A stretch of 54,684 nucleotides of DNA, taken from contig CALHZX010000117.1 in NCBI GenBank assembly GCA_938040725.1, positions 1 to 54,684 on the forward strand. Reading direction: 5' to 3'. The position numbers and the translations under genes are program-made. How positions within the stretch are numbered: position 1 is the stretch's first letter; the number at the start of each line of letters is the position of its first letter. Positions 26,344 to 35,114 of the stretch are shown piece by piece. This stretch comes from an uncultured Actinomyces sp. (GTDB taxonomy: Bacteria; Actinomycetota; Actinomycetes; Actinomycetales; Actinomycetaceae). Under the pieces are notes generated by a model. The model saw only the letters and a program-made list of their open reading frames with translations, was not told the DNA's origin and did not search any database.

Positions 26344-27054
26344 TCAGGACCGGTACAGGCCGTACTTGTTGATGTATTGGACGACACCGTCAGGCACCAG
26401 GTACCATACCGGCTTGCCCTCTGCGACACGCGTGCGGCAGTCGGTCGACGAGATCGCCATGGCGGGCACCTCGAGCAGCGACACAGACTCGTGCGGCAGG
26501 CCGGGATCGGACAGGTTGTGCCCAGGGCGTGTCACACCGATAAAGTGCGCCTGCTCGAAGAGCTTGTCGGCGTCCTTCCACTGCGCGATCTGTGCCAGAG
26601 CGTCAGCTCCCGTAATGAAATAGAAGTCAGAGTCAGGGTACTCACGAGACAGGTCCGCCAGGGTATCAATCGTGTAGGTCGTGCCCCCACGGTCAATGTC
26701 AACACGAGACACGGCGAAACGCGGATTCGAAGCGGTTGCGATCACCGTCATCAGGTAGCGATGCTCGGCCGAGGTCACCCTACGCCCCGCTTTAAAGGGC
26801 TGCATGGCGGCCGGCACAAACACCACCTGGTCGAGGCCGTACACGTCCATGACCTCAGACGCGGCGACAAGGTGGCCGTGGTGGATCGGATCGAAGGTAC
26901 CACCCATAATGCCGATAGCCCGGCGCCTGCGCAGCGCACGCGGCGGGTGCGGGGGCAGTGCCGGTGCGGCGGTCGCCCCCGCTGTGGCCTCGGTCGTCTT
27001 CTCGATCGCGATCTCCCCCGAGGCCGGCACGATCTGATTGTCCTGCTCGCTCAC
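26344..27054 (-). CDS. nadD: Nicotinate-nucleotide adenylyltransferase
   Basis: About 236 residues. It adenylates nicotinate mononucleotide in NAD biosynthesis. The nucleotidyltransferase motif GIMGGTFDPIHHGHL and the C-terminal AISSTDCRTRV (ISSTxxR) are clear. Roughly 45 residues of Ala/Pro/Arg-rich sequence precede the catalytic fold, an unusual extension. The GTG at 27054 overlaps the proA stop (GTGA); an in-frame start nearer the fold cannot be ruled out. Confidence 0.94.
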   Translation of the reverse strand: MSEQDNQIVPASGEIAIEKTTEATAGATAAPALPPHPPRALRRRRAIGIMGGTFDPIHHGHLVAASEVMDVYGLDQVVFVPAAMQPFKAGRRVTSAEHRYLMTVIATASNPRFAVSRVDIDRGGTTYTIDTLADLSREYPDSDFYFITGADALAQIAQWKDADKLFEQAHFIGVTRPGHNLSDPGLPHESVSLLEVPAMAISSTDCRTRVAEGKPVWYLVPDGVVQYINKYGLYRS

Positions 27055-28328
27055 GGGCGGATCGTTCCCTCTCCCTCGTAAATCCACGTGGTGGTTGTCA
27101 GCTCGGTGAGCCCCATCGGACCGCGCGCGTGCAGCTTCTGCGTCGAGATACCAACCTCGGCCCCCAGGCCCAGCTGCCCGCCGTCTGTAAAGCGCGTCGA
27201 GGCGTTCACTGCAATAGCGGCGGCATCAACACCCGAACGGAACGCACGCACGGCGGCGACGTTGGAGGCCACAATACCTTCCGTATGACCGGTGGAGTAT
27301 CGACGAATGTGCTCAATCGCCTCGTCGATGTCAGCGACGACGCGCACCGCGAGGTCCATCGACAGGTATTCGGTCTCCCAGTCGGCCTCGGTGGCGTCAA
27401 CAATCATGTCCGCGTCAATCGACGGCTGGCCATCGACGATGGCCCGCGTGGCCTCGTCAGCGTGAATCGTCACGCCCGCCGTCGTTAGGCGGGTAACGGC
27501 AGCGACGAGGAAACGCTGAGCGATGTCGGCGTGAACCAGGAGTGTCTCCGCTGCGTTGCACACGCCCACGCGCTGCGTCTTCGCGTTCATGATGATGGCC
27601 TCGGCTGCCTCCAGATCGGCGGAGGCATCCACGTACACGTGGCAGTTCCCGGTGCCGGTCTCGATAACCGGAACACGCGACTCCTCGACGACAGCGTTAA
27701 TGAGCCCCGCTCCCCCACGCGGAATCAGCGCGTCAATCGCACCCCGCGCACGCATCATCGCACGCGCGCCCGCACGTCCCCACGGATCCACGGTCGTAAT
27801 CGCGTCGGCAGGAAGCCCCACGGAAGCCAATGCGTCACGGCATACCTCAATGAGGACACGGTTGGAGGACTGGGCGGCACTGCCGCCACGCAGGATCACC
27901 GCGTTACCGGCCTTGAGCGCCAGTGTCGCGGCATCAATCGTGACGTTAGGGCGAGCCTCGTAAATGATGCCAACGACGCCCAGAGGCACGCGCTCCTGCG
28001 TGACGCGCAGGCCGATGTCGGTGCGCATACCGCGAACGACCTGACCGACCGGGTCAGGAAGACCCGCAATCTCCCGGACAGCATCGGCGATACCCCGAAT
28101 GCGCTCGGGTGTCAGAGCGAGGCGATCCAGCAGGCCCTCGCTCATGTGCTCCGCTCGACCGCGGGCGACATCTTCAGCATTAGCGGCCAGGATCTGGTCA
28201 CTGCGCTCCACCAGCGCAGCGGCAATCGCCTCAAGACCGCGATTCTTCGCCTGCGTGGTCGCATTCGCGAGAACGCGAGCAGCCGCGCGGGCGGCATCCG
28301 TCACCTGGGAAATATCTGCAGCAGTATT
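27051..28328 (-). CDS. proA: Glutamate-5-semialdehyde dehydrogenase (gamma-glutamyl phosphate reductase)
   Basis: About 425 residues; second step of proline synthesis, reducing gamma-glutamyl phosphate with NADPH. The catalytic cysteine lies in QRVGVCNAAETLLVH, and ILRGGSAAQSSNRVL and ASTRFTDGGQLGLGAEVGIS are typical. The GTG at 28328 matches the usual N-terminus (NTAADISQVTDAARAA). An ATG at 28349 is the alternative; neither has a good ribosome-binding site, which suggests coupling to proB ending 40 bp upstream. Stop overlaps nadD. Confidence 0.95.
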   Translation of the reverse strand, partial: NTAADISQVTDAARAAARVLANATTQAKNRGLEAIAAALVERSDQILAANAEDVARGRAEHMSEGLLDRLALTPERIRGIADAVREIAGLPDPVGQVVRGMRTDIGLRVTQERVPLGVVGIIYEARPNVTIDAATLALKAGNAVILRGGSAAQSSNRVLIEVCRDALASVGLPADAITTVDPWGRAGARAMMRARGAIDALIPRGGAGLINAVVEESRVPVIETGTGNCHVYVDASADLEAAEAIIMNAKTQRVGVCNAAETLLVHADIAQRFLVAAVTRLTTAGVTIHADEATRAIVDGQPSIDADMIVDATEADWETEYLSMDLAVRVVADIDEAIEHIRRYSTGHTEGIVASNVAAVRAFRSGVDAAAIAVNASTRFTDGGQLGLGAEVGISTQKLHARGPMGLTELTTTTWIYEGEGTIRP

Positions 28329-28368
28329 CACGTGGCCATGATGACACACGTCAGCGCGTGGGGCCGCA

Positions 28369-29496
28369 TCAGTCAGCGCTCAGCGCAGAAAATGCGTCAC
28401 CCAACACCGCCAGATCATCGCGGTGAATCGCGGGCCTGGGATGCTCGTGCCCCGCAGCCTCCAGCTCTGCCGTCCCCGAGCCAGCTATCTGCGCCAAGGT
28501 GTCGGAGTCGTATCCCGACACGCCACGAGCAACAAGCCCCGTCGGAGATGCCACGTCCACGACGTCCCCAGCATCAAAGTGACCGAGCACGGAACGCACA
28601 CCCGCAACCAACAGAGACTTCTTGCCGACCGTAATCGCCTGCGCGGCACCCTCATCAACGATGACTTCGCCGCGCGACGGTGCCACGTGGGCGATCCAGA
28701 GACGACGCGAGGCCGGACGCTCCTGGGAAGGTTCAAACCACGTTCCCACGCGCTGGCCTGCCAGCACCGCCTCGAGGGCATCAGCGCTGGCAAGCTGGAC
28801 ACCGATGCCACTCGTCGTTGCGAGCATCGCAGCCTGCACCTTTGTCGCCATGCCTCCCGTACCCACGCGCGATCCCGCACCGGTCACGAGCACGCTCATC
28901 AGATCATCGGCACTAGCCACGCGCGTGATCAGCTCCGACCCCGGGTGATCTGGCGGAGCCGTAAAAAGACCGTCGACATCAGTCAACAGAACGAGAGCAT
29001 CAGCCTTAATCATCTGCGCGATGAGGGCAGCGAGGCGATCATTGTCGCCGAAGCGCAGCTCTCGGGTGGTCACCGCATCATTCTCGTTCAGAATCGGAAC
29101 GACGCCGAGGCCAAGGAGGCGCGTCAGCGAGGCACGCACGTTCGTGTAGTGGTCACGGCGCATGACGTCGTCCGTGGTCAGCAGCACCTGGGCGGCATCG
29201 AGGTGATGCGCCTGGAAAGCAGCGGTCCAACGCGCCATCAGGAGCCCCTGCCCCATCGCCGCCGCGGCCTGCACGCTCGGCAGGTCCTTCGGCTTCGACG
29301 TGAAGCCGAGCGGATCAAGCCCGGCAGCGACCGCACCCGACGACACGATGACGACCTCCCGGTCTGCCCCGCGCCAGCGCGCAACAAGGCGCGCGACAGA
29401 GTCGATCCGGTTGAGATCCAGACCGCCATCTTCTCGCGTCAGTGACGACGAGCCGATCTTCACAACAATGCGCGAGGCCGACGACACTCCGCTCAT
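28369..29496 (-). CDS. proB: Glutamate 5-kinase with PUA domain
   Basis: About 375 residues; first and feedback-controlled step of proline synthesis. An amino-acid-kinase domain (RIVVKIGSSSLT at the N-terminus, IVSSGAVAAGLDPLG, FGDNDRLAALIAQM) is followed by a C-terminal PUA domain beginning around residue 275. The ATG at 29496 overlaps the obgE stop (ATGA), which decides the start. Adjacent to proA, forming proBA behind obgE as in many actinobacteria. Confidence 0.96.
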   Translation of the reverse strand: MSGVSSASRIVVKIGSSSLTREDGGLDLNRIDSVARLVARWRGADREVVIVSSGAVAAGLDPLGFTSKPKDLPSVQAAAAMGQGLLMARWTAAFQAHHLDAAQVLLTTDDVMRRDHYTNVRASLTRLLGLGVVPILNENDAVTTRELRFGDNDRLAALIAQMIKADALVLLTDVDGLFTAPPDHPGSELITRVASADDLMSVLVTGAGSRVGTGGMATKVQAAMLATTSGIGVQLASADALEAVLAGQRVGTWFEPSQERPASRRLWIAHVAPSRGEVIVDEGAAQAITVGKKSLLVAGVRSVLGHFDAGDVVDVASPTGLVARGVSGYDSDTLAQIAGSGTAELEAAGHEHPRPAIHRDDLAVLGDAFSALSAD

Positions 29497-31016
29497 GACT
29501 GATCCGAGGCGTCGGTCCAGTGGCCGGCCTGACGCTCGGTCCACAGCTCGTCACGAGCAGCGGTCTTGGCGTCCATGACCTGGTGGTACACCTCGCGACG
29601 TTCCTTGCGGCTCGGACGCGCGTTCTGGTCGAGACGCAGGTCCGTGCCACGCGAGCCCAGCAGCTCGGGACCGGTCGTCAGAGTCGGCTCCCAGTCGAAG
29701 ACGACGCCACCGTCCAGGTCTCCGATGACGACAGTATCGCCGGCGAGCGCACCGGCCTTCATCAGCTCGTCCTCGACACCCGCCGCGTTCAGTCGATCCG
29801 CAAGGTAACCCACGGCCTCGTCGTTGGCAAAGTCGGTCTGGCGCACCCAACGCTCCGGCTTATCACCACGCACCTGGAAGACGTCCTCACCATCCTTGCG
29901 GGTCTTACGCACCGTAATCTCAACGCTGCGTCCGACAGCCTTCGGGCGAATAACAGGACGGACAGCCTCGAGAGCGGGACGCTTCGCGCGCTCCTCCTCA
30001 ACGATGCCGGCCAGAGCAAAAGACAGTGCCTTGAGTCCCTCGTGGGACACGGCGGACACCTCGAAGACGGGCCAGCCGAAAGACTCCAGATCCGGACGCG
30101 TAATCTCAGCGAGATCACGACCATCCGGAATATCGATCTTGTTGAGAACGATGACGCGCGGACGCTGCATGATCGGCACGTAGCCCTCCACCTGCGTCAG
30201 GTCACCCTGGTACGCCTCCAACTCGTCCTCGATGATACGCAGATCCTCGACGGGCTCGCGATCGGTCTCGAAGGCGGCGGTGTCGAGCACATGCACGATG
30301 ACCGCGCAGCGCTCAATGTGGCGCAGGAAGTCCAGGCCAAGGCCTCGTCCCTGCGATGCACCGGGAATCAGACCGGGAACGTCAGCGACCGTGTAACGCG
30401 TGTCGCCAGCCGACACGACGCCCAGGTTCGGGACCAGCGTCGTGAACGGATAATCCGCGATCTTCGGACGCGCCGAACTCATCGCGGCGATCAGTGAGGA
30501 CTTACCCGCCGACGGAAAGCCCACGAGAGCCACGTCCGCGACAGACTTCAGCTCGAGAATCACGTCCCGTTCCTCGCCGGGCTCGCCGAGCAGTGCGAAG
30601 CCGGGGGCTTTACGAGCCTTCGACGCCAGCGCAGCGTTTCCTAGACCACCGCGCCCTCCCTCGGCCACCACAAAGCGCGCACCCGCACCCGTCAGGTCGG
30701 CGAGCAGGTCACCCGACATCGACTTCACGACCGTGCCCTCGGGGACCGGAAGGATAATGTCCGCTCCGGTCTTGCCCTGACGGAAATCACCCATGCCGGG
30801 CGTGCCGTTATCCGCGCGACGATGCGGGCTTCGGTGGTAGTTCAGCAGCGTGGTCTCCTGCTCGCTCACCTCCAGGATGACCGAGCCACCATTACCGCCG
30901 TCTCCGCCGTCAGGGCCAGCCAGCGGCTTGAACTTTTCACGCTTAATCGAAGCAACGCCGTTACCGCCGTTACCACCCATCGCGTGCAGAGTCACGCGAT
31001 CCACGAAGTCTGCCAC
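29493..31016 (-). CDS. obgE: Obg-family ribosome-associated GTPase
   Basis: A 507-residue GTPase of late 50S maturation and stress control. It has the glycine-rich Obg fold at the N-terminus (GGNGGNGVASIKREK and following), then a G domain with GFPSAGKSSLIAAM (G1), DVPGLIPGA (G3) and LNKIDIPD (G4). A C-terminal OCT domain occupies about residues 345-425, followed by a charged tail. GTG start with AGGAG 7 nt upstream. It follows rplU-rpmA, the classical order, but a hairpin in the 74-bp gap limits read-through from them. Confidence 0.97.
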   Translation of the reverse strand: MADFVDRVTLHAMGGNGGNGVASIKREKFKPLAGPDGGDGGNGGSVILEVSEQETTLLNYHRSPHRRADNGTPGMGDFRQGKTGADIILPVPEGTVVKSMSGDLLADLTGAGARFVVAEGGRGGLGNAALASKARKAPGFALLGEPGEERDVILELKSVADVALVGFPSAGKSSLIAAMSSARPKIADYPFTTLVPNLGVVSAGDTRYTVADVPGLIPGASQGRGLGLDFLRHIERCAVIVHVLDTAAFETDREPVEDLRIIEDELEAYQGDLTQVEGYVPIMQRPRVIVLNKIDIPDGRDLAEITRPDLESFGWPVFEVSAVSHEGLKALSFALAGIVEEERAKRPALEAVRPVIRPKAVGRSVEITVRKTRKDGEDVFQVRGDKPERWVRQTDFANDEAVGYLADRLNAAGVEDELMKAGALAGDTVVIGDLDGGVVFDWEPTLTTGPELLGSRGTDLRLDQNARPSRKERREVYHQVMDAKTAARDELWTERQAGHWTDASDQS

Positions 31017-31046
31017 TGTTGCTCCTGACGACTGAAATGAATGTTG

Positions 31047-31079
31047 AAAAGGGCGCCCGGCAACGCCGGACGCCCTTTA
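31047..31079 (-). terminator. Hairpin between rpmA and obgE
   Basis: On the minus strand AAAGGGCG-CCGG pairs with CCGG-CGCCCTTT around a short loop, with one opposed mismatch, and the stem ends in a TTTT run. It could attenuate read-through from the ribosomal-protein genes into obgE-proBA. Confidence 0.7.
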
Positions 31080-31090
31080 TGCGCGCGGTC

Positions 31091-31348
31091 TCAGGCAGAG
31101 ACCGGCGAAACGCTGACGACCTTGCGATCGCGCTTGCGGCCGAACTCGACCGCGCCGGCGCGCAGGGCGAACAGGGTGTCATCCTTGCCACGGCCAACGC
31201 CGTCGCCAGGGTGGAAGTGGGTGCCGCGCTGACGGACGATGATCTCACCAGCGTTGACCAGCTGGCCGCCGTAGCGCTTGACGCCGAGGCGCTGCGCGTT
31301 CGAGTCGCGACCGTTACGGGAGGAACCAAGGCCCTTCTTATGTGCCAT
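31091..31348 (-). CDS. rpmA: 50S ribosomal protein L27
   Basis: 85 residues, full length. It begins MAHKKGLGSSRNGRDS and contains QRLGVKRYGGQ and GTHFHPGDGVGRGKD, the L27 hallmarks. The short N-terminus reaches the peptidyl-transferase centre; no cleavable Firmicutes-type extension is present. 34 bp after rplU and co-transcribed with it. Confidence 0.98.
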   Translation of the reverse strand: MAHKKGLGSSRNGRDSNAQRLGVKRYGGQLVNAGEIIVRQRGTHFHPGDGVGRGKDDTLFALRAGAVEFGRKRDRKVVSVSPVSA

Positions 31349-31382
31349 CAGTTGCTACTTTCTGCTCGTGGGAACGTCGGGT

Positions 31383-31703
31383 TCAGGCGATCTCGGTGAT
31401 CTTGACGACCGACATCTTCTGACGGTGTCCCTGGCGCTTACGGTAGCCCGACTTGTTCTTGTACTTAATGATGGAAATCTTGGGGCCCTTGGCCGAGTCA
31501 ACAACCTCAGCCTTGACGGAAACCTTGCCCAGCTTGGCTGCGTCAACGGTGATGGCGTCGCCATCCACCAGCATCAGCGGCTGGAGCTCAATGCTCGAAC
31601 CGATTTCTTCTGCCAGCTTGTCGACGACGACGACGTCACCGACGGACACCTTTTCCTGCCGGCCGCCAGCCTTGACGATCGCGTAGACCACGTTGGAGCT
31701 CAT
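31383..31703 (-). CDS. rplU: 50S ribosomal protein L21
   Basis: About 106 residues. VVYAIVKAGGRQEKVSVGD at the start and KYKNKSGYRKRQGHRQ near the end are L21 signatures; L21 binds 23S rRNA next to L20. The ATG at 31703 is chosen, with AGAAGAG upstream; the open frame to 31874 is leader. The 5' leader runs from a promoter near 31799. Confidence 0.97.
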   Translation of the reverse strand: MSSNVVYAIVKAGGRQEKVSVGDVVVVDKLAEEIGSSIELQPLMLVDGDAITVDAAKLGKVSVKAEVVDSAKGPKISIIKYKNKSGYRKRQGHRQKMSVVKITEIA

Positions 31704-31798
31704 CTCTTCTCGTATTCGTAACCGGAATCGCGCCTCGAAACTGCCGAGGACTTGTCTCATTGTCATGATTCCGTTGGCACTTGTTGCGCCGACGATCA

Positions 31799-31828
31799 AA
31801 TTTAGCCGATTCACACGCCGGATTGCAA
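31799..31828 (-). promoter_or_regulatory. Probable rplU-rpmA promoter
   Basis: On the minus strand TTGCAA (31828-31823) and TAAATT (31804-31799), spacer 18 bp. The leader of about 90 nt to the rplU start could fold, but I do not recognise a known L21 leader. Nothing else is seen in 31704-31922. Confidence 0.55.
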
Positions 31829-31922
31829 GCCGGCACGATGACGGGCGGGCGTGAAGTGCTGTGCGATTCCACACCCTGCGCTCGGAGGAGGGATGATCGG
31901 CCCCTCCCCCGGCGCATATGCG

Positions 31923-34703
31923 CTATCCGGCGTCGACGATACCCGTTGAGGCAGCGCGCCGACGACGCTTGACGCGGGGCTGATCGCTCGCCTCCGGAAG
32001 CGCGATGTCATCGGTCGAACGAACCGGGGTGGCCGGGACGCTGACCTCGGCACGCGCAGGCAGGTCGACGACGATAGGTGCTGGGGCCACATCGGGCTCG
32101 ACGACACCGGTCGAGACAGCGGCTCGACGCCTGCGCGTCTTACGCGGTGCGGCGGGCTCCTGCGCGCGAGTCTCCTCAACGACCGACACGGCCGCCGACG
32201 CGGTGGCCGTGGTGTTGTCTGTCTGCGGCTCGGAAACCACCGCATGTTCCTCGGAAATCGCCGTCTGCGCCGCCGCGCGACGACGTGTCTTCGTCGGCGC
32301 GAGAGCCGCAGCCGGTTCGCTTGACGTGGTGGTTACCGCCTTGCGGGACGCAGGGCGTCGGGTAGCTGGAGCCTTCTCTCGATGCTCAGGCATCTGGATC
32401 TCCGACGCGTCCTTCACGGGCGCTGCCGGTTCACTGGAACGCTCGACCGGCTCAGGCAGCTCGATGTGCACAGGCAGGTCAGGCAGCGGAGCAGATTCGG
32501 CGACGCGGCGGCGGCGACGAGGACGCTTGGTGGCAGCCTCCTCGGCTTGCGCAACGAGCGGCTTGGGCGCGATGGACTCAGCCGCAGCCTCGGCGTCCGT
32601 CTCGGTCGACGCCTCCTGCGCGGCCGTCGATGCCTCGGGCTCTTGAACCTCAGCGGTAGCGGTACGCGAACGACGCTTCTTCGCAGGAGCACTTTCCTCG
32701 GTCACGCTCTCCTCTTCCTTGCGCGTGGACGCAGCGGCAATTGCGCTCAGCGCTTCCTTGGCGCGCACATGATCAGCATTATCCTCAATACGGCGAGGCT
32801 CGGCCTTCTTCTGCTGCTTCTTCGACCCCTTTGAGGACTGCTCAGCGCCGGAGGTCTCCACCGGGTGATGATGAACGATGAAGCCGCGGCCTTCGCAGGC
32901 CTCACACGGGGATGAGAAGGCCTCGACAAGGCCCTCACCCACGCGCTTACGGGTCATCTGCACGAGGCCCAGCGACGTAATCTCCGTGACCTGGTGGCGC
33001 GTACGATCGCGTCCCAGGCACTCAACCAGGCGGCGGAGCACGAGGTCACGGTTGGATTCGAGGACCATATCAACGAAGTCGATGATGACGATGCCACCAA
33101 TGTCGCGCAGACGCAGCTGGCGCACGATCTCTTCAGCCGCCTCGAGGTTGTTACGGGTCACCGTTTCCTCAAGCGTGCCGCCGGCACCGATGAACTTGCC
33201 TGTGTTGACATCGATGACGGTCATCGCCTCGGTGCGGTCGATGATGAGGGTGCCACCCGAGGGCAGCCACACCTTGCGATCCATGCCCTTGGCGAGTTGC
33301 TCGTCGATGCGGTGCGCATGGAAGACATCCTCCGTACCCACCCACTGCTCGACGCGGTCGGACAGCTCAGGGCTGAGCTCGTCGACGTATTCCTTGACGG
33401 TCGCGTAGGTGTCGCGGCCCTCGATGACGAGCTTCGAGAAGTCCTCGTTGAAGATGTCGCGCACGACGCGCACGGCCAACTCGGGCTCGCCGCGCAGCAG
33501 CGTCGGAGCACTCTTCGTGTTGGTGCGCTTCTTCTCGATGTCCTCCCACTGACGGGTCAGGCGCGCGACATCGTCGCGAATCTGCTCCTCCGTCGCACCT
33601 TCTGCGGCGGTGCGCACAATGACGCCCGACCCCGAGGGGACGACAGACTTGAGGATCTTCTTCAGGCGAGCACGCTCCTTATCCGGAAGCTTGCGGGAGA
33701 TGCCCATCATGGAACCGCCGGGAATGAGCACCAGGTAGCGACCGGCCAGCGTGATCTGGGAGGTCAGACGCGCACCCTTGTGCCCGATCGGATCCTTCGT
33801 CACCTGAACGAGGACGGGGTCGCCCGACTTCAGAGCGGCCTCGATACGACGAGGCTTGCCTTCCATGCCGACGGCATCCCAGTTCACCTCGCCCGCGTAG
33901 AGGACTGCGTTGCGCCCGCGGCCCACGTCCACAAACGCGGCCTCCATCGAGGGAAGGACATTTTGCACGCGACCCAGGTAGATGTTGCCGACCATCGACG
34001 ACTGCGTGCGGCGCGCAACGTAGTGCTCGACGAGCAGGCCATCTTCGAGGATCGCGATCTGGTCGAGGCCATCCTGGTCGCGGATGACCATCGTGCGCTC
34101 GACCGACTCACGGCGCGCAAGGAACTCCGACTCGGAGATGGAGTGGCGACGGCGTCCCTCACGGCGCCCCTCACGGCGACGCATCTTCTTCGCCTCAAGG
34201 CGCGTCGAGCCTTTGAGGGCCTGCACCTGGTCCGCAGGATCGCCACCTTCCTCGGAGGCCGCTGAGGACGAACGGGCGCGGCGACGACGGCGACGGCGGG
34301 TAGAGGAACCTTCCTCATCCGTCGACTCGGCTTCCTGGGCGGGCGCGCTGGCCCCCTCGGCATCTTCTGGCGCAGGGGCCGAGGCCTCGTCTGCCTTCTT
34401 CGAGCGACGGCGGCGACGAGTCTTGGGCTCAGCCTGCATATCGTCAGGCTGAGCCTCAGCGGTAGGAGCCTCGGACGCGTCGGCCTCAACTTCTTCGGTA
34501 GCCTTCTTGGAACGACGACGACGCTTGGGGGTTGTCTCTTCGCGAGGAGCCGACTCATCGTCTGATGCCGCGGACTTGCGGCGACGCTTGGGTTCGAGCT
34601 CGTCGACAATTGCGGGAGGGGCGACTTCGGGGGCCGCCTGGAAAACGGGGGCCTGGAACAGCAGCGAGGCGGCGGGCGCCACAGGGGTCGATTCGGTTGT
34701 CAC
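31923..34703 (-). CDS. rne: Ribonuclease E/G
   Basis: About 926 residues; the main endoribonuclease for mRNA decay and rRNA/tRNA processing. The central catalytic domain has the S1-like region (GNIYLGRVQNVLPSMEAAFV) and the DNase I-like core with metal-binding Asp in MTVIDVNTGKF and VIIDFVDM. The zinc link is CEACEGRGF. Flanking regions of about 230 (N-terminal) and 300 (C-terminal) residues are disordered, rich in Ala/Glu and studded with short arginine clusters (KRRRR, TRRRR, RRRRRR), as in mycobacterial and streptomycete RNase E, where they scaffold partners. The GTG at 34703 follows GGAGAA by 6 nt; the frame extends to 34763 without support. Confidence 0.96.
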   Translation of the reverse strand: MTTESTPVAPAASLLFQAPVFQAAPEVAPPAIVDELEPKRRRKSAASDDESAPREETTPKRRRRSKKATEEVEADASEAPTAEAQPDDMQAEPKTRRRRRSKKADEASAPAPEDAEGASAPAQEAESTDEEGSSTRRRRRRRARSSSAASEEGGDPADQVQALKGSTRLEAKKMRRREGRREGRRRHSISESEFLARRESVERTMVIRDQDGLDQIAILEDGLLVEHYVARRTQSSMVGNIYLGRVQNVLPSMEAAFVDVGRGRNAVLYAGEVNWDAVGMEGKPRRIEAALKSGDPVLVQVTKDPIGHKGARLTSQITLAGRYLVLIPGGSMMGISRKLPDKERARLKKILKSVVPSGSGVIVRTAAEGATEEQIRDDVARLTRQWEDIEKKRTNTKSAPTLLRGEPELAVRVVRDIFNEDFSKLVIEGRDTYATVKEYVDELSPELSDRVEQWVGTEDVFHAHRIDEQLAKGMDRKVWLPSGGTLIIDRTEAMTVIDVNTGKFIGAGGTLEETVTRNNLEAAEEIVRQLRLRDIGGIVIIDFVDMVLESNRDLVLRRLVECLGRDRTRHQVTEITSLGLVQMTRKRVGEGLVEAFSSPCEACEGRGFIVHHHPVETSGAEQSSKGSKKQQKKAEPRRIEDNADHVRAKEALSAIAAASTRKEEESVTEESAPAKKRRSRTATAEVQEPEASTAAQEASTETDAEAAAESIAPKPLVAQAEEAATKRPRRRRRVAESAPLPDLPVHIELPEPVERSSEPAAPVKDASEIQMPEHREKAPATRRPASRKAVTTTSSEPAAALAPTKTRRRAAAQTAISEEHAVVSEPQTDNTTATASAAVSVVEETRAQEPAAPRKTRRRRAAVSTGVVEPDVAPAPIVVDLPARAEVSVPATPVRSTDDIALPEASDQPRVKRRRRAASTGIVDAG

Positions 34704-35114
34704 GATTCTCCAATGGTGGGCGCGCGCCCCGTGCCTGGACGCACCCTTTTTCATCGCCCTCAAGGGGCGGAAACCTAGTGGAGCGCAGTTGCGCAGCGGC
34801 CGGCGGCAATAGATACGTCATCGCTCGGCTCTCGTCGCGAGGGCACTCCCGCGACATCCATTCACCCCTATTGTCGCACAATACGACGCCCCATTAATGG
34901 CAGGGTGACCAGAACAACGCGAGCATCCTGACAATCTCACGGATAAACCCATAAAAAATAATCGGACACATATGTCACAAAACCGCCTCAGAACCAGCAT
35001 TTCAACCAAGCTTCGAGACACTTTTAGGCTACATTTACATCAACCCGTGACATAGGTCCTAGGATCCACCGCCACGGGACATTCGACCCTGATCCCAACA
35101 CGAGAAGGCCCATC
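34704..35114. other. Divergent rne/cydA intergenic region (411 bp)
   Basis: No gene seen. On the rne side the leader has two dyads: GCGCAGTTGCGC (34783-34794) and GTCGCG...CGCGAC (34834-34855); RNase E leaders often mediate autoregulation, so these may matter. The cydA side is AT-rich. It contains the dyad ACATATGT inside GGACACATATGTCACA (34964-34979), and on the minus strand the half-site TTGTGA seen in Rex and CRP-type operators. TACATT (35030-35035) could be the cydA -10 box; no clear -35 is visible. Confidence 0.5.

Noticed and set aside
31704..31798. Known L21 leader riboregulator
   Set aside because: The leader folds weakly on inspection and I see no conserved element of the described Firmicutes leader.
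32994..34265. A 423-codon plus-strand frame opposite rne
   Set aside because: It is complementary to the RNase E catalytic domain with no start signal; a coding shadow.
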